DNA of 39,807 nucleotides from Oscillospiraceae bacterium (lineage in GTDB: Bacteria > Bacillota > Clostridia > Oscillospirales > CAG-272), in contig SVTS01000017.1 of the NCBI GenBank assembly GCA_015063645.1, positions 1 to 39,807 on the forward strand, in the 5' to 3' direction. Positions 23,657 to 32,399 of this stretch are shown here, piece after piece; positions within the stretch are counted from its first letter, which is position 1; each line of letters begins with the position of its first letter. Position numbers and translations under genes: made by a program. The notes below the pieces were generated by a model that saw nothing but the letters and a program-made list of their open reading frames with translations, did not search any database and had not been told where the DNA came from.

Positions 23657-25654
23657 ATGATCACTACAGCTTTAACCCTGCTCGTCATGCTGTTCTTTCT
23701 GGAAATTCTGTTCACCGTCGGCAGCAGCGTCATGCTCCTTCTGCGGCGTACCGATGCTCCCCCGACCGGCAGACGGATGCGGCTTCTGTGGACAGCGGTT
23801 CTTCTGCTCTCCCTGATCCCGCTTCGGCTGTATACACCGCACACTTCCGTCACCGTTTATGAGGATGCACCGGATGACATCGTCCGCATACAGATAGCGG
23901 AAGCGGATGCCGAGGCAGTATTTCCGGACAGTTCCGCCGTCCCGGATAATCCCGCCGCTCCCACTTCTGTACCCCAGCCGATCACAATCCGCCTGCCCTC
24001 CGCCTCTGCGGACGCTGTACGGGTTCTGCTCAGTGTTTTCGTCTCCGTATGGATCATCGGCACGGGGATTTCCGCACTGAGTTCCCTTTCCGAGCGGCTC
24101 CGTGCCGCATCTCTGCTCCGCCGGCACTCCGCACCGTGCACGGACGGACGTATTCTGTCCGTCTACCGGCAGTGTGCCCGGCAGATGGGCATGAGTCCTC
24201 CGCCTCTGCGTATGTTTGAGGACGGCATGATTCTGTCCCCCTGCTGCAGCGGAATCGCCCGTCCTACGGTCTATATCAGCCGGGCGCAGAATGCGATGTC
24301 CGACGAAGCCCTTGCGCTGATTCTGACCCATGAACTCTCTCACATACGCGCCCATGATCCGCACCTGTCCCTGCTCTCCTCTGCAGTCTGTGCCGTGCAC
24401 TGGATCAATCCCCTGTGCGATCGGGTGATGCAGGCAATTGCGGAAGACTGTGAGCTGAGCTGTGATGAAAATGTACTGCGCGTCTGCGGGGATTCCTCTC
24501 GCGTCCCGTACATACATGCCATTCTGGATATTGCCTCCGGCATCACCGCCTATGCCGCGGAAATGGGCAGTTTTTCCGTTGTCCGCGAACGCCGGGCGGA
24601 ATTCATAAAAAGGAGATACGACTCGATGAAAAACAGAAAATCCAGACGACTGACCACCGCCCTCGCCGCCGCAATGGCATGCGTTCTGCTGCTCGGCAAC
24701 GTGCTCGCCATGTCCTCCTGCGCCTTCCCCACCGCCGCCTCGGATTCTCCTGCCGTTACGCTGCAGAATCCCGTGCTTGCGGCTGCACTGGCAGAATATT
24801 TCGGACTGGCTTCCGTCGAAGAACTGACAGAATATCATATGAGTCAGATCACATCGCTGGAAATTTCCACCTCAAAGATAGACGGTTCCGCGCTTGCCGG
24901 TACGGACAAAGAAGGGAACACGCTGTATATCCCCGTACGCATCCGTGTGAACGGCGGTGTTGTTCCCACATCGGCAGGCAATTTTGATGCGACGCGCAGC
25001 GGAACGGATATTTACGGCACAGCGCTCACCTCCGACATGTACGCGGACGGATTCGTCTTTGAGACACTGCCCATCATGCTGGATAAATCCACATGCACAA
25101 AAATGGCGGATGCCATCAAAGCCTCCGAGAACGGCGACTGGAACCGCAACAAGTTTCTGGCGTTCTACTGTTTGAAAGATGCGGCTCCCGATGCGCTGTA
25201 CGCCCTTGCGTATGATCAGCTGGTCAGACAGTTCTGCGAGGAAAGTGCCTCTCCCTCGGGAGAATGGGTACTTGATGTGAACGGAGATGGCTCCATTGAT
25301 GTAAAAGATATTGAACTGATCGGCTCAAAGCGAAGCTATGCGGAAGCGGAAACGCTGGTTGCTGCCCTGCCCGAGGATGTCCGCGAAAGCTATATTGCCG
25401 CCTATACGGAACAGGTGAAAAGCGAAATTCTGACGCTGTATCCCTTCGCGGAAGCGCGTCCCATGTTCATTCTGGATCCGGAATGCAAGCCGCGGGAAGC
25501 GGCTGCCCTGCTCGCCATTATGCAGTCCGCGGGACTGCTGGAAAACCGTGTGTTGTCTGCGGCAGAATTCGATCTTGCCGACACGGCACTGATGGAGAAT
25601 CTGAATTCGCTGTCCGTCAGCGAAAATCTGAGTGCTCTCAATATGCCCGAATAA
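23657..25654 (+). CDS. M56-family (BlaR1-like) membrane metallopeptidase with extra C-terminal region
   Basis: 665 residues from ATG 23657 (a TTG at 23651 is less likely). Membrane segments lie at about 3-27, 37-55, 120-140 and 330-352. The zinc motif HELSH is at 225-229 and the downstream Glu is in EDCELSCDE. Such peptidases relay a surface signal by cleaving BlaI-type repressors. The extracellular C-terminal ~300 residues are not a penicillin-binding domain. They contain a dockerin/EF-hand-like calcium loop, DVNGDGSIDVKD (540-551), and a region of unknown fold. An internal AAAAAGGAG (24607-24615) stands ten bases before Met324, which begins a signal-peptide-like sequence, so a separate secreted product is conceivable. 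Confidence 0.85.
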   Translation: MITTALTLLVMLFFLEILFTVGSSVMLLLRRTDAPPTGRRMRLLWTAVLLLSLIPLRLYTPHTSVTVYEDAPDDIVRIQIAEADAEAVFPDSSAVPDNPAAPTSVPQPITIRLPSASADAVRVLLSVFVSVWIIGTGISALSSLSERLRAASLLRRHSAPCTDGRILSVYRQCARQMGMSPPPLRMFEDGMILSPCCSGIARPTVYISRAQNAMSDEALALILTHELSHIRAHDPHLSLLSSAVCAVHWINPLCDRVMQAIAEDCELSCDENVLRVCGDSSRVPYIHAILDIASGITAYAAEMGSFSVVRERRAEFIKRRYDSMKNRKSRRLTTALAAAMACVLLLGNVLAMSSCAFPTAASDSPAVTLQNPVLAAALAEYFGLASVEELTEYHMSQITSLEISTSKIDGSALAGTDKEGNTLYIPVRIRVNGGVVPTSAGNFDATRSGTDIYGTALTSDMYADGFVFETLPIMLDKSTCTKMADAIKASENGDWNRNKFLAFYCLKDAAPDALYALAYDQLVRQFCEESASPSGEWVLDVNGDGSIDVKDIELIGSKRSYAEAETLVAALPEDVRESYIAAYTEQVKSEILTLYPFAEARPMFILDPECKPREAAALLAIMQSAGLLENRVLSAAEFDLADTALMENLNSLSVSENLSALNMPE

Positions 25655-25670
25655 TCCAAGTCATACGCCG

Positions 25671-25704
25671 ACGGGGAATCCCTCATGAGGGATTCCCCGT
25701 TTTT
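25671..25704 (+). terminator. Intrinsic terminator
   Basis: A perfect 30-base palindrome (25671-25700, ACGGGGAATCCCTC and complement) followed by TTTT. Ends the BlaI/M56 operon. Confidence 0.93.
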
Positions 25705-25759
25705 GTGCACAAAAATTATGAATTATCCCCCGTTGTTTGTAAATATTTTGCATTTCCCG

Positions 25760-25788
25760 TTGAATTTCCGCCGCGCATCCTGTATAAT
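25760..25788 (+). promoter_or_regulatory. Sigma-A promoter of the polysaccharide cluster
   Basis: TTGAAT (25760-25765), 17-base spacer, TATAAT (25783-25788). The expected start point near 25795 excludes the ATG at 25794 as a start codon. Confidence 0.85.
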
Positions 25789-25829
25789 ATATAATGTATA
25801 TTTATGAGCCAACGAAAGGAGGCGGCGTT

Positions 25830-27926
25830 TTGTCCCGTCGCTCTGATTCCCCTCGCCGCGGCAGCGGATTTTCATCCGTGTGCCGCCGCTCATGTACGGC
25901 GCTTTCCCGCGCTGTCCGTGAAAGTGTGATCCTTTCTGCTATAGATCGTTTTGTTCAGTGCGTGTACGGCGCGCTCCAGAACGGATTCTTCGGTACCGTT
26001 TTCAGCACTTATCCTGTCCGTGACTCCGGTGATTCCGGCAGCCGCTCCATCTCTTCTCTGCGCCGTTTTGTTATACAGACGGCGGACGGAAGCGGCACCG
26101 TTTTCCTCTTTCGGAAATTTCTCAACTTCCTCATGCGCTGTCGCCTGCGGGTTTACGGAACATTCCTGCTTACATTCGGTCTTTACTCCGCTATCGCCTA
26201 TCTGATGGGCGTTTTGAGCGAAGCAAATTCCGCGCCCACGATGACGCTGGTCAGCGCGCTGATCTGCATCGGTATTGCCCTTCCCCTGCTTCCATCGAAT
26301 CAGTCTCTGGCGCAGGCGCTTGCCGACTCTGCTCTGGCGCTTCCGATCTTATCTTTTCTGGGAATCCGCCGGGAAGCGCTGCACGTTACCGGCACTGCCG
26401 GCAGATCCAATCTGGCACTGGTGATCGGCATGGTTCTGGGCTTGACCGCGTTTGTCATTCCGTCCATCTATATTCTGGTGGGATTTGTGGGAATATTCCT
26501 CGCCTACCGTGTGTTTATCACCCCGGAATTGGGGGTCGCGGCGCTGTTCTTCGGCATGCCGTTTCTGCCCACGATGGTGCTTGTAGCGCTTGTAGCGTAC
26601 ACGGCAGTCTGCTACGCGATCAAACTGTTTCTCGGCAAGCGCCGGATGCAGCTGGAAGCGGTGGATATCGCCGCGCTGGCATTTGCCTTTTCCCTTGCAT
26701 GCGGCGGTGTGTTCTCTTTCTCCACCGGATCGCTGAAGCCCACCATGGTGCTTGTGTGCTTCCTCTGTGCGTATTTTCTGACCGTTCTGCTGATCCGCAC
26801 CGGTGAATGGCTGAAAAAATGTCTCTGGTGCGCTATCGCGGCATCCACGCTGGTTGCGCTGTACGGCATTTTCCAGTATTTCTCCGGTTCCCTGATCGGC
26901 GCAAACGCGTGGCTGGATTCCAACATGTTTGAAGACATCTCCGTCCGTGTGATTTCCACGTTGGAGAATCCCAACATGCTGGCGGAATATCTGATTCTGC
27001 TCTTCCCGCTGGCGGCAGCGCAATTGGTCAGCCGCAGCGGTTTGGCACGGCGCAGCTGCGCATTTTTCGCCTGTGCGGCGATCGGCGCATGTGTTATTCT
27101 CACATGGAGCCGCGGTGCATGGCTTGGTCTGCTCTTCGGCGGATTTGTGTTCCTGCTCATCTGGAGCCGCCGCACGCTGTATCTGATCGTTGCCGCAGTG
27201 GCGGCTGTTCCCTTCCTTCCGATGATCCTGCCGGATTCCATCATCAGCCGCTTCACCAGCATCGGCAATCTGGCAGATTCCTCCACCTCCTACCGCGTAA
27301 ACATCTGGCGCGGCACGGTGCACATGCTGGAGGACTACTGGATGACCGGTGTCGGGATCGGTGAATCCGCATGGGCGACGGTCTATCCCCGTTACTCCCT
27401 TGCCGCCATTGAAACCGCGCCCCATGCACACAATCTGTATCTGCAGACGTGGGTACAGACGGGCATTGTGGGTCTGCTTCTTCTGATTGCATTCCTTGTC
27501 CTGCTTCTGCAGTGTCATTTCTCCTATTACCGGCTGTTGGGGCGGATGCGGGATTCGGTTGCGGATTCCGTACTCGCCGCTCATCTGAAGCCTATCGGCG
27601 AGGAAAACAGTTTTCCGGGCTCCGGCAAAAACGAAATCACCGCTATGCGGCTGGAAGCTGCTGCACCGCTTTGCGGCATTCTGGCAACGCTTCTGCAGGG
27701 ACTGACCGATTACACCTGGTACAATTACCGCGTTTATCTGATGTTTTGGCTTGCCGCCGGTCTGAGCGTGGCATATACCCGCTGCGGACGCGCGGATATG
27801 CGCCGGCTTACCGATGCTGCCTCCGCGCATTCGGACGAGACACAGCCCACGGAAGCAGCACTTTCCCTTCCCCTGTACACGCCGGATTCTTCATCTACCC
27901 AGAAAGGAACATCCTCTCATGCGTAA
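25830..27926 (+). CDS. O-antigen ligase/polymerase family membrane protein (Wzy/WaaL-like)
   Basis: 698 residues from a TTG start at 25830, chosen because AAAGGAGG (25815-25822) is seven bases upstream and the ATG at 25794 is at the transcription start. An Arg/Ser-rich N-terminal region of ~100 residues is followed by about a dozen hydrophobic segments. The Wzy_C signatures are TWSRGAWLGLLFGG, GVGIGESAW and the large-loop APHAHNLYLQTWVQTGIVG. These proteins polymerise or ligate lipid-linked glycans at the outer face of the membrane. With the WecA-like gene downstream it indicates surface polysaccharide or teichoic-acid-like glycan synthesis. Confidence 0.85.
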   Translation: MSRRSDSPRRGSGFSSVCRRSCTALSRAVRESVILSAIDRFVQCVYGALQNGFFGTVFSTYPVRDSGDSGSRSISSLRRFVIQTADGSGTVFLFRKFLNFLMRCRLRVYGTFLLTFGLYSAIAYLMGVLSEANSAPTMTLVSALICIGIALPLLPSNQSLAQALADSALALPILSFLGIRREALHVTGTAGRSNLALVIGMVLGLTAFVIPSIYILVGFVGIFLAYRVFITPELGVAALFFGMPFLPTMVLVALVAYTAVCYAIKLFLGKRRMQLEAVDIAALAFAFSLACGGVFSFSTGSLKPTMVLVCFLCAYFLTVLLIRTGEWLKKCLWCAIAASTLVALYGIFQYFSGSLIGANAWLDSNMFEDISVRVISTLENPNMLAEYLILLFPLAAAQLVSRSGLARRSCAFFACAAIGACVILTWSRGAWLGLLFGGFVFLLIWSRRTLYLIVAAVAAVPFLPMILPDSIISRFTSIGNLADSSTSYRVNIWRGTVHMLEDYWMTGVGIGESAWATVYPRYSLAAIETAPHAHNLYLQTWVQTGIVGLLLLIAFLVLLLQCHFSYYRLLGRMRDSVADSVLAAHLKPIGEENSFPGSGKNEITAMRLEAAAPLCGILATLLQGLTDYTWYNYRVYLMFWLAAGLSVAYTRCGRADMRRLTDAASAHSDETQPTEAALSLPLYTPDSSSTQKGTSSHA

Positions 27927-28410
27927 AACGAAACTCAAATTCAATCTGATGGATGCGCTGATTCTGCTTGTTATTGCCGCTGTGATTCTGGCACTGCTCT
28001 ATATTTTCGTATGGAGTGAGCAGCGCTCCGCGGACAATCTGGCATCGGGCGACTCCACCCGCATCTCCTATGTGGTGGAGATCACAGGACTGCACAAGGA
28101 CTACACGGATCTGATCACCGTAGGGGACAAGCCCATTGACTCCTCCATCAAAACAGCCCGCGGTACGGTTACCGCTCTGGAAACCCGCGACTATTTTTAC
28201 ACCGGCACCAATCTCCACGATGCCACGATGGTTCTGAGTCCCGTGGAAGATTATGTGACGCTCTATGTCACCATCGAAGCAGATGCCCTGCTGGACAATT
28301 ACACATACACCGTCAACGGCGGTGAGGTCTATGTAGGTAAGCTGGTATATCTCTCCTTTGACGATATCGTCTGCTCCGGCTACTGCATCGCTCTGGACGT
28401 ACTGAGCTGA
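27919..28410 (+). CDS. DUF4330-family membrane-anchored protein, first copy
   Basis: 163 residues: a short basic N-terminus (RKTKLKFNLMDALILLV), one membrane helix (about 10-31) and an extracellular beta-rich domain. The pattern matches DUF4330, a family of unknown function often found with exopolysaccharide genes. It overlaps the end of the ligase gene by eight bases, with AAAGGA upstream of the ATG, so the two are coupled. A second member is at 30595. Confidence 0.65.
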   Translation: MRKTKLKFNLMDALILLVIAAVILALLYIFVWSEQRSADNLASGDSTRISYVVEITGLHKDYTDLITVGDKPIDSSIKTARGTVTALETRDYFYTGTNLHDATMVLSPVEDYVTLYVTIEADALLDNYTYTVNGGEVYVGKLVYLSFDDIVCSGYCIALDVLS

Positions 28411-28441
28411 ATGACCCTTCAGAAAGGATGAATTCCTGTTT

Positions 28442-29734
28442 ATGATCGATTATATTCCGCTGATATACGGCGCGATCGCCGTGATCTGTGCGGCACTGCT
28501 GGCATACGCCGTCACGCCGCCGGTCCGCGTTCTCGCCTATAAAATCGGCGCTATTGATATCCCCGCGGATTCCCGTCGGATGCACAAGAAACCCATTCCC
28601 CGTCTGGGCGGTCTGGCAATTTTTGTAGGATTTCTGATCACCTCGCTGATTTTCTGTGATTATTCCCCTGCTCTGCTCTCCATATGGCTGGGCGGTGCGA
28701 TTCTCTGCATACTGGGCACGCTGGATGACATTTACCGTCTCCACTGGCTGATCAAGCTGGTTGTGCAAATCGCCGCGGCTTCTCTCGCGGCGGTAAACGG
28801 CGTCTCCATCGGGCAGATCAATCTGGGCGGCGGATACATCCATCTCGGTGTATGGAGCTACCCGCTGACGATTCTCTGGATTGTCGGTCTGACCAATGCG
28901 ATCAACCTCATTGACGGTCTGGACGGTCTGGCATGCGGCGTTTCCGCTATCTGCTCGCTGTCCCTGCTGGGTGTTTCCCTGCTGATGGGCGACACCGGCG
29001 CGGCGCTGCTTATTGCCATTCTGGCAGGTGCCTGCTTCGGTTTTCTGCCGTTCAACCGCAATCCCGCCCGCATTTTCATGGGTGACACCGGTGCTCTGTT
29101 CCTCGGATACACCATGGCGGTTGTTTCCGTGGAGGGGGTCATGAAGACCCACGCACTGCTCTCCTTCCTCATTCCGATCTCTATCTTCGCCCTGCCGATT
29201 TTCGACACGGCATTCGCCATCATCCGCCGGCTTCTGCACGGAAAAAGCCCCTTCTCTCCCGATCGCGGACATCTGCATCACAGGCTGGTAGATATGGGCT
29301 TCACCCAGAAGGAAACCGTAGGGATTCTGTACGCCATCTGCGGTATTCTGGGCATGGTGACGATTACATTTACCGAAGTTACGGTATCCGATTCCCGGAT
29401 CATTAAGACCATCGGTCTTGCCGCCGCGGCGCTGGTCATTCTTGTGATCAATTTCCTGATCATGAAAAATCCTTCCGCACGGTATCTCTCCGGCTTGTTT
29501 GATCCCAATGATATCCCGCCGGAACAGCTTTCTCCCGACAAGAAATCGGAAGAGAAAGCGCCTGCGGCAGAGGAGCCGATCGAATTCACGGCAGAAATCC
29601 CCGCGGCTCCGACATCTGTTTCAAAAAATGCCTCCTCTGCACAGGAAGAAGAAACTGAAAGCGATGAAGCTATCCCGATAAAAAAGAAAAAGCGCAAAGA
29701 ATCGCGCTTCTCCAAAAAGCAGAAACTGAACTGA
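28442..29734 (+). CDS. WecA/TagO-like undecaprenyl-phosphate sugar-1-phosphate transferase
   Basis: 430 residues, glycosyltransferase family 4 (MraY/WecA). It transfers a sugar phosphate, commonly GlcNAc-1-P, from UDP-sugar to undecaprenyl phosphate at the inner face of the membrane, starting glycan synthesis. Key motifs: the Asp pair D95-D96 in TLDDIYRLHW, NLIDGLDGLACG (155-166), FMGDTGALFLGY (212-223) and the HIHH-like HLHH (277-280). About ten membrane segments. A charged tail of ~80 residues, rich in Lys and Glu and ending in KKKKRKESRF, is unusual for the family and probably cytoplasmic. Confidence 0.9.
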   Translation: MIDYIPLIYGAIAVICAALLAYAVTPPVRVLAYKIGAIDIPADSRRMHKKPIPRLGGLAIFVGFLITSLIFCDYSPALLSIWLGGAILCILGTLDDIYRLHWLIKLVVQIAAASLAAVNGVSIGQINLGGGYIHLGVWSYPLTILWIVGLTNAINLIDGLDGLACGVSAICSLSLLGVSLLMGDTGAALLIAILAGACFGFLPFNRNPARIFMGDTGALFLGYTMAVVSVEGVMKTHALLSFLIPISIFALPIFDTAFAIIRRLLHGKSPFSPDRGHLHHRLVDMGFTQKETVGILYAICGILGMVTITFTEVTVSDSRIIKTIGLAAAALVILVINFLIMKNPSARYLSGLFDPNDIPPEQLSPDKKSEEKAPAAEEPIEFTAEIPAAPTSVSKNASSAQEEETESDEAIPIKKKKRKESRFSKKQKLN

Positions 29735-29735
29735 T

Positions 29736-30581
29736 ATGAAAAAAAAGCCAAAGGATACACAGCGCACTATCACCACCCTGCCGATTGTGCCCGGTACGCT
29801 GGTTCTCTTCGGATGTACGCTTGCCTTTTTCCTGGCGATTTTCATCGCCATGGCGTTCGCTGACATGATCACCGTTCCCGGATTTCTGGCGCCCCTCTTC
29901 GGGCAGTCGGACAAATCCGCAGAGGATGACGGTTTTTCGGAGGATTTTCTTGCATCTCTCAGCGGCAACACCCCCGATCTGCATTCTTCTGACGAAAAAC
30001 TGCTGGATATGTCCGCGGATTCCCTGAAAGATCTGCTTCTTGCCAGCAGACCGGCGGATTCCTATTACCAGTGTATGGACGTTACCTGGACGGATGGCGC
30101 GTCTGTCTTCAACAAATTCCAGGTATATTTCGTCGTATCCGGAGAGCGCATCCATGCGGAAATCTATCCTGTCGGTGCTCCTCCGAAAATCATGAACTGC
30201 AGCAGTACGCAGTTCTGGATCAGCGAGGCAGGCGCATCCCGCCTGTTCTCCCGCAGTGAATCATCTTCCCTTACCCCCGAAGGTGAGTGCGGCATTCCTT
30301 CCCTCTACCGCATGCAGGCGATGATCGCCGAAGCGGATGAAGGCAAGTACACGCTGCAGCTGGAAACGGTGAGTTCTTCCCCCTGCATCCGCGTTATCTT
30401 TACCGATGCGGTATCCGGGGTCAGGGAAACGTACGATGTCATGCCCGACCGTGGGTTGATTATCGCTGCGTCCTCCTGTCTGCCGGGCAGCGAAATGCCT
30501 TATTACCAGATGACAACTACCTCCATTCTGACCGATCTGAGCGGTCTGGATGACAGCACGTTCGAAATTCCGAATCCGTGA
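29736..30581 (+). CDS. Membrane-anchored extracytoplasmic protein of unknown function
   Basis: 281 residues starting one base after the previous stop. A basic N-terminus and one membrane helix (about 17-43) anchor an extracellular domain of ~230 residues. The domain has alternating beta-strand-like segments and ends DSTFEIPNP, which recalls the LolA/LppX-like lipoprotein-carrier fold, so it may bind a lipid or lipid-linked glycan. I do not recognise a named family. Its place between the WecA-like gene and a DUF4330 gene suggests a role in glycan assembly. Confidence 0.6.
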   Translation: MKKKPKDTQRTITTLPIVPGTLVLFGCTLAFFLAIFIAMAFADMITVPGFLAPLFGQSDKSAEDDGFSEDFLASLSGNTPDLHSSDEKLLDMSADSLKDLLLASRPADSYYQCMDVTWTDGASVFNKFQVYFVVSGERIHAEIYPVGAPPKIMNCSSTQFWISEAGASRLFSRSESSSLTPEGECGIPSLYRMQAMIAEADEGKYTLQLETVSSSPCIRVIFTDAVSGVRETYDVMPDRGLIIAASSCLPGSEMPYYQMTTTSILTDLSGLDDSTFEIPNP

Positions 30582-30594
30582 AAGGACAATGATC

Positions 30595-31119
30595 ATGAAC
30601 GCTAACACAAGCGAAAAGAAAACAAAGAAAAAACTGAACGCCATCGACTGGTTCCTCATTATCGCGGTGGTACTTTGTCTCGCAGGTGCCGGACTGCGGA
30701 TGCTTCTGGGCAGCGAGAGCGGATCTTTCACCTCGCCTGTAGTGATGGAGGATTACATCATCTCCTATGAAATCAACAACATCCGCAATTCCTCCGCGGA
30801 ATATCTGGCTGCGGATGAGGACTTCTATATTGAAGCCACGGATCAGTATTTCGGCAAATCGGCAGGCAATATCTCCGTAACGCCGGCGCAGTTCTATCTG
30901 GCGGATGCGGAGGGCAACTATGTGGAAGCATATGCCCCTGAGAACGGCGATGCGACCCGCGTGGATGTGACCGGCACCATGTTGGTATCCGGCTACATGA
31001 GCGATCACGGATTCCTGCTGGGCGGCACCACCTCCCTGGCTGTGAACAAATCCCTCGCTCTCCGGAGCACCTATATTTATGTAACCGTCACCATTACGGA
31101 TATCGTCAAAGCATCGTAA
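30595..31119 (+). CDS. DUF4330-family membrane-anchored protein, second copy
   Basis: 174 residues from ATG 30595, eight bases after AAAGGA; the ATG at 30589 is too close to that site. Basic N-terminus, one membrane helix (about 17-36, NAIDWFLIIAVVLCLAG) and an extracellular domain, the same plan as the protein at 27919. It is the last gene of the polysaccharide cluster, before a terminator. Confidence 0.62.
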   Translation: MNANTSEKKTKKKLNAIDWFLIIAVVLCLAGAGLRMLLGSESGSFTSPVVMEDYIISYEINNIRNSSAEYLAADEDFYIEATDQYFGKSAGNISVTPAQFYLADAEGNYVEAYAPENGDATRVDVTGTMLVSGYMSDHGFLLGGTTSLAVNKSLALRSTYIYVTVTITDIVKAS

Positions 31120-31128
31120 ACGAAAACC

Positions 31129-31169
31129 AAAAAGCACTGTGCAGATTGCAAATCCGCACAGTGCTTTTT
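31129..31169. terminator. Bidirectional terminator
   Basis: AAAAAGCACTGTGC (31129-31142) pairs with GCACAGTGCTTTTT (31156-31169), with an inner GATT/AATC pairing. It serves the polysaccharide cluster and probably the convergent YgjV-like gene. Confidence 0.9.
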
Positions 31170-31200
31170 CATTAAGATCTGGCAGGGGGATCCCTGAAAA

Positions 31201-31755
31201 TCATTTTTCCTCTTTTTCAAACCCATTCAGTCCGTACCGTATCAGGGAAACGATCACGGAGCAGATACCGAAAATCTCTGTAATCACACCGCCGATACTG
31301 CCTGTAACAACATTATTGAACAGCCAGAACGGAGAGATAAAGCCCAGCTGTGCCAGACGGATATGCTTGCCGTTCCGTCCCCAGAGGATGAAAGTTTCCG
31401 CCAACTGGGAAACTGTGGCGAGAACGGACACAATCATGGCAAAGACCGCGCCGCCGACTGCCGTCTGACTCTTGCCGAACGTGACCACGCAGCAGACAAT
31501 ATACAGTCCCTGCACCAGAATCAGCCAGCGAACCTTGTGCCAGCGGTCACCGCCGGCCAGCACGCCGCCGCGCAGCAGATTCACAGCATTCAACGCCGCC
31601 GCAGTGTAATTACCCAGCAGGAAATAGTTGATCGCGAACAGCGCACCGCTGATTCCTTTGGCGAGAAACAGCCGACGGTTGTCCTTCATCTGATAGGAGA
31701 AAATATTGAATGCCGCCGCGGCAAGACTGATAATCTGCGCAAGAACGATAACCAT
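31201..31755 (-). CDS. YgjV-like integral membrane protein
   Basis: 184 residues with about six hydrophobic segments covering most of the length, matching the YgjV inner-membrane family (LFAINYFLLGNYTAAALNAVNLLRG region). Function unknown. RBS GGAGG precedes the ATG. It lies after the phosphoribosyltransferase gene but is separated from it by a hairpin, so it may be only partly cotranscribed. Confidence 0.7.
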   Translation of the reverse strand: MVIVLAQIISLAAAAFNIFSYQMKDNRRLFLAKGISGALFAINYFLLGNYTAAALNAVNLLRGGVLAGGDRWHKVRWLILVQGLYIVCCVVTFGKSQTAVGGAVFAMIVSVLATVSQLAETFILWGRNGKHIRLAQLGFISPFWLFNNVVTGSIGGVITEIFGICSVIVSLIRYGLNGFEKEEK

Positions 31756-31773
31756 AATACCTCCGAATCACAG

Positions 31774-31807
31774 AAAGGCGTGAAGGTGTATACACCTTCA
31801 CGCTTTT
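31774..31807 (-). terminator. Hairpin after the phosphoribosyltransferase gene
   Basis: A near-perfect palindrome (31774-31807) centred on GGTGTATACACC. On the minus strand it is followed by CTTTCTG, a poor T tract. It is a probable, possibly leaky, terminator of the pheS-pheT operon. Confidence 0.6.
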
Positions 31808-31810
31808 CCC

Positions 31811-32386
31811 TTACTTCATTACGGTTCCGTCCGGATGGAACAGCGGCAGCGGCTCCAGATACTTGATATCATCGCGGTTCTGCGCTTCACCTTCGGCAAG
31901 GATCGTCAGCTTACCTGCCACGATACCGCCTGCGGCATCCACCAGCTTTTCGATAGCGGCGAGGGATTCGCCCGTGGAGATCACGTCATCCACGATCAGG
32001 ATCCGTTTGCCCTTCATCAGCTCAGCATCAGCGCCGTCAAGATACAGTTTCTGCTCGCCAACCGTAGTGATGGAATTCACCGTCACTTCAAAGACGTTCG
32101 TCATATACAGCTTCGCCTTTTTCCGGGCGAGAAAATACTTCTGATTGCCCGCAAGGCGTGCCATCTCGTGAATCAGCGGAATTCCCTTTGCCTCGGCGGT
32201 GATCATGTAGTCATACTCCGGCGCGATATCCAGCAGTGCCTGCGCGCAGGCGGTCGTCAGTTCCGGATCGCCAAAGATCACAAACGCGCCGATGGACAGA
32301 TTCTCATTTACCGGACAGATGGGAAGCGCACGCTTCAGGCCGGCGATGGTCATCTCATAGGTTTTCGGCTTTTCAAACATTTTCAT
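31811..32386 (-). CDS. Phosphoribosyltransferase (adenine phosphoribosyltransferase-like)
   Basis: 191 residues from ATG 32386, which follows GGAGGT. The PRPP-binding loop ILIVDDVISTGES (about 129-141) is intact, and AEAKGIPLIHEMARLAG resembles the APRT dimer/purine region. It probably makes AMP from adenine and PRPP, but the N-terminal part is not a close apt match, so another purine or xanthine substrate is possible. It starts 14 bases after pheT and is thus part of the T-box-controlled operon. Confidence 0.75.
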   Translation of the reverse strand: MKMFEKPKTYEMTIAGLKRALPICPVNENLSIGAFVIFGDPELTTACAQALLDIAPEYDYMITAEAKGIPLIHEMARLAGNQKYFLARKKAKLYMTNVFEVTVNSITTVGEQKLYLDGADAELMKGKRILIVDDVISTGESLAAIEKLVDAAGGIVAGKLTILAEGEAQNRDDIKYLEPLPLFHPDGTVMK

Positions 32387-32399
32387 CTGACACCTCCAA

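Noticed and set aside
25794-25829. ATG start for the Wzy/WaaL-like gene
   Set aside because: It coincides with the predicted transcription start, while a TTG at 25830 has an ideal AAAGGAGG site.
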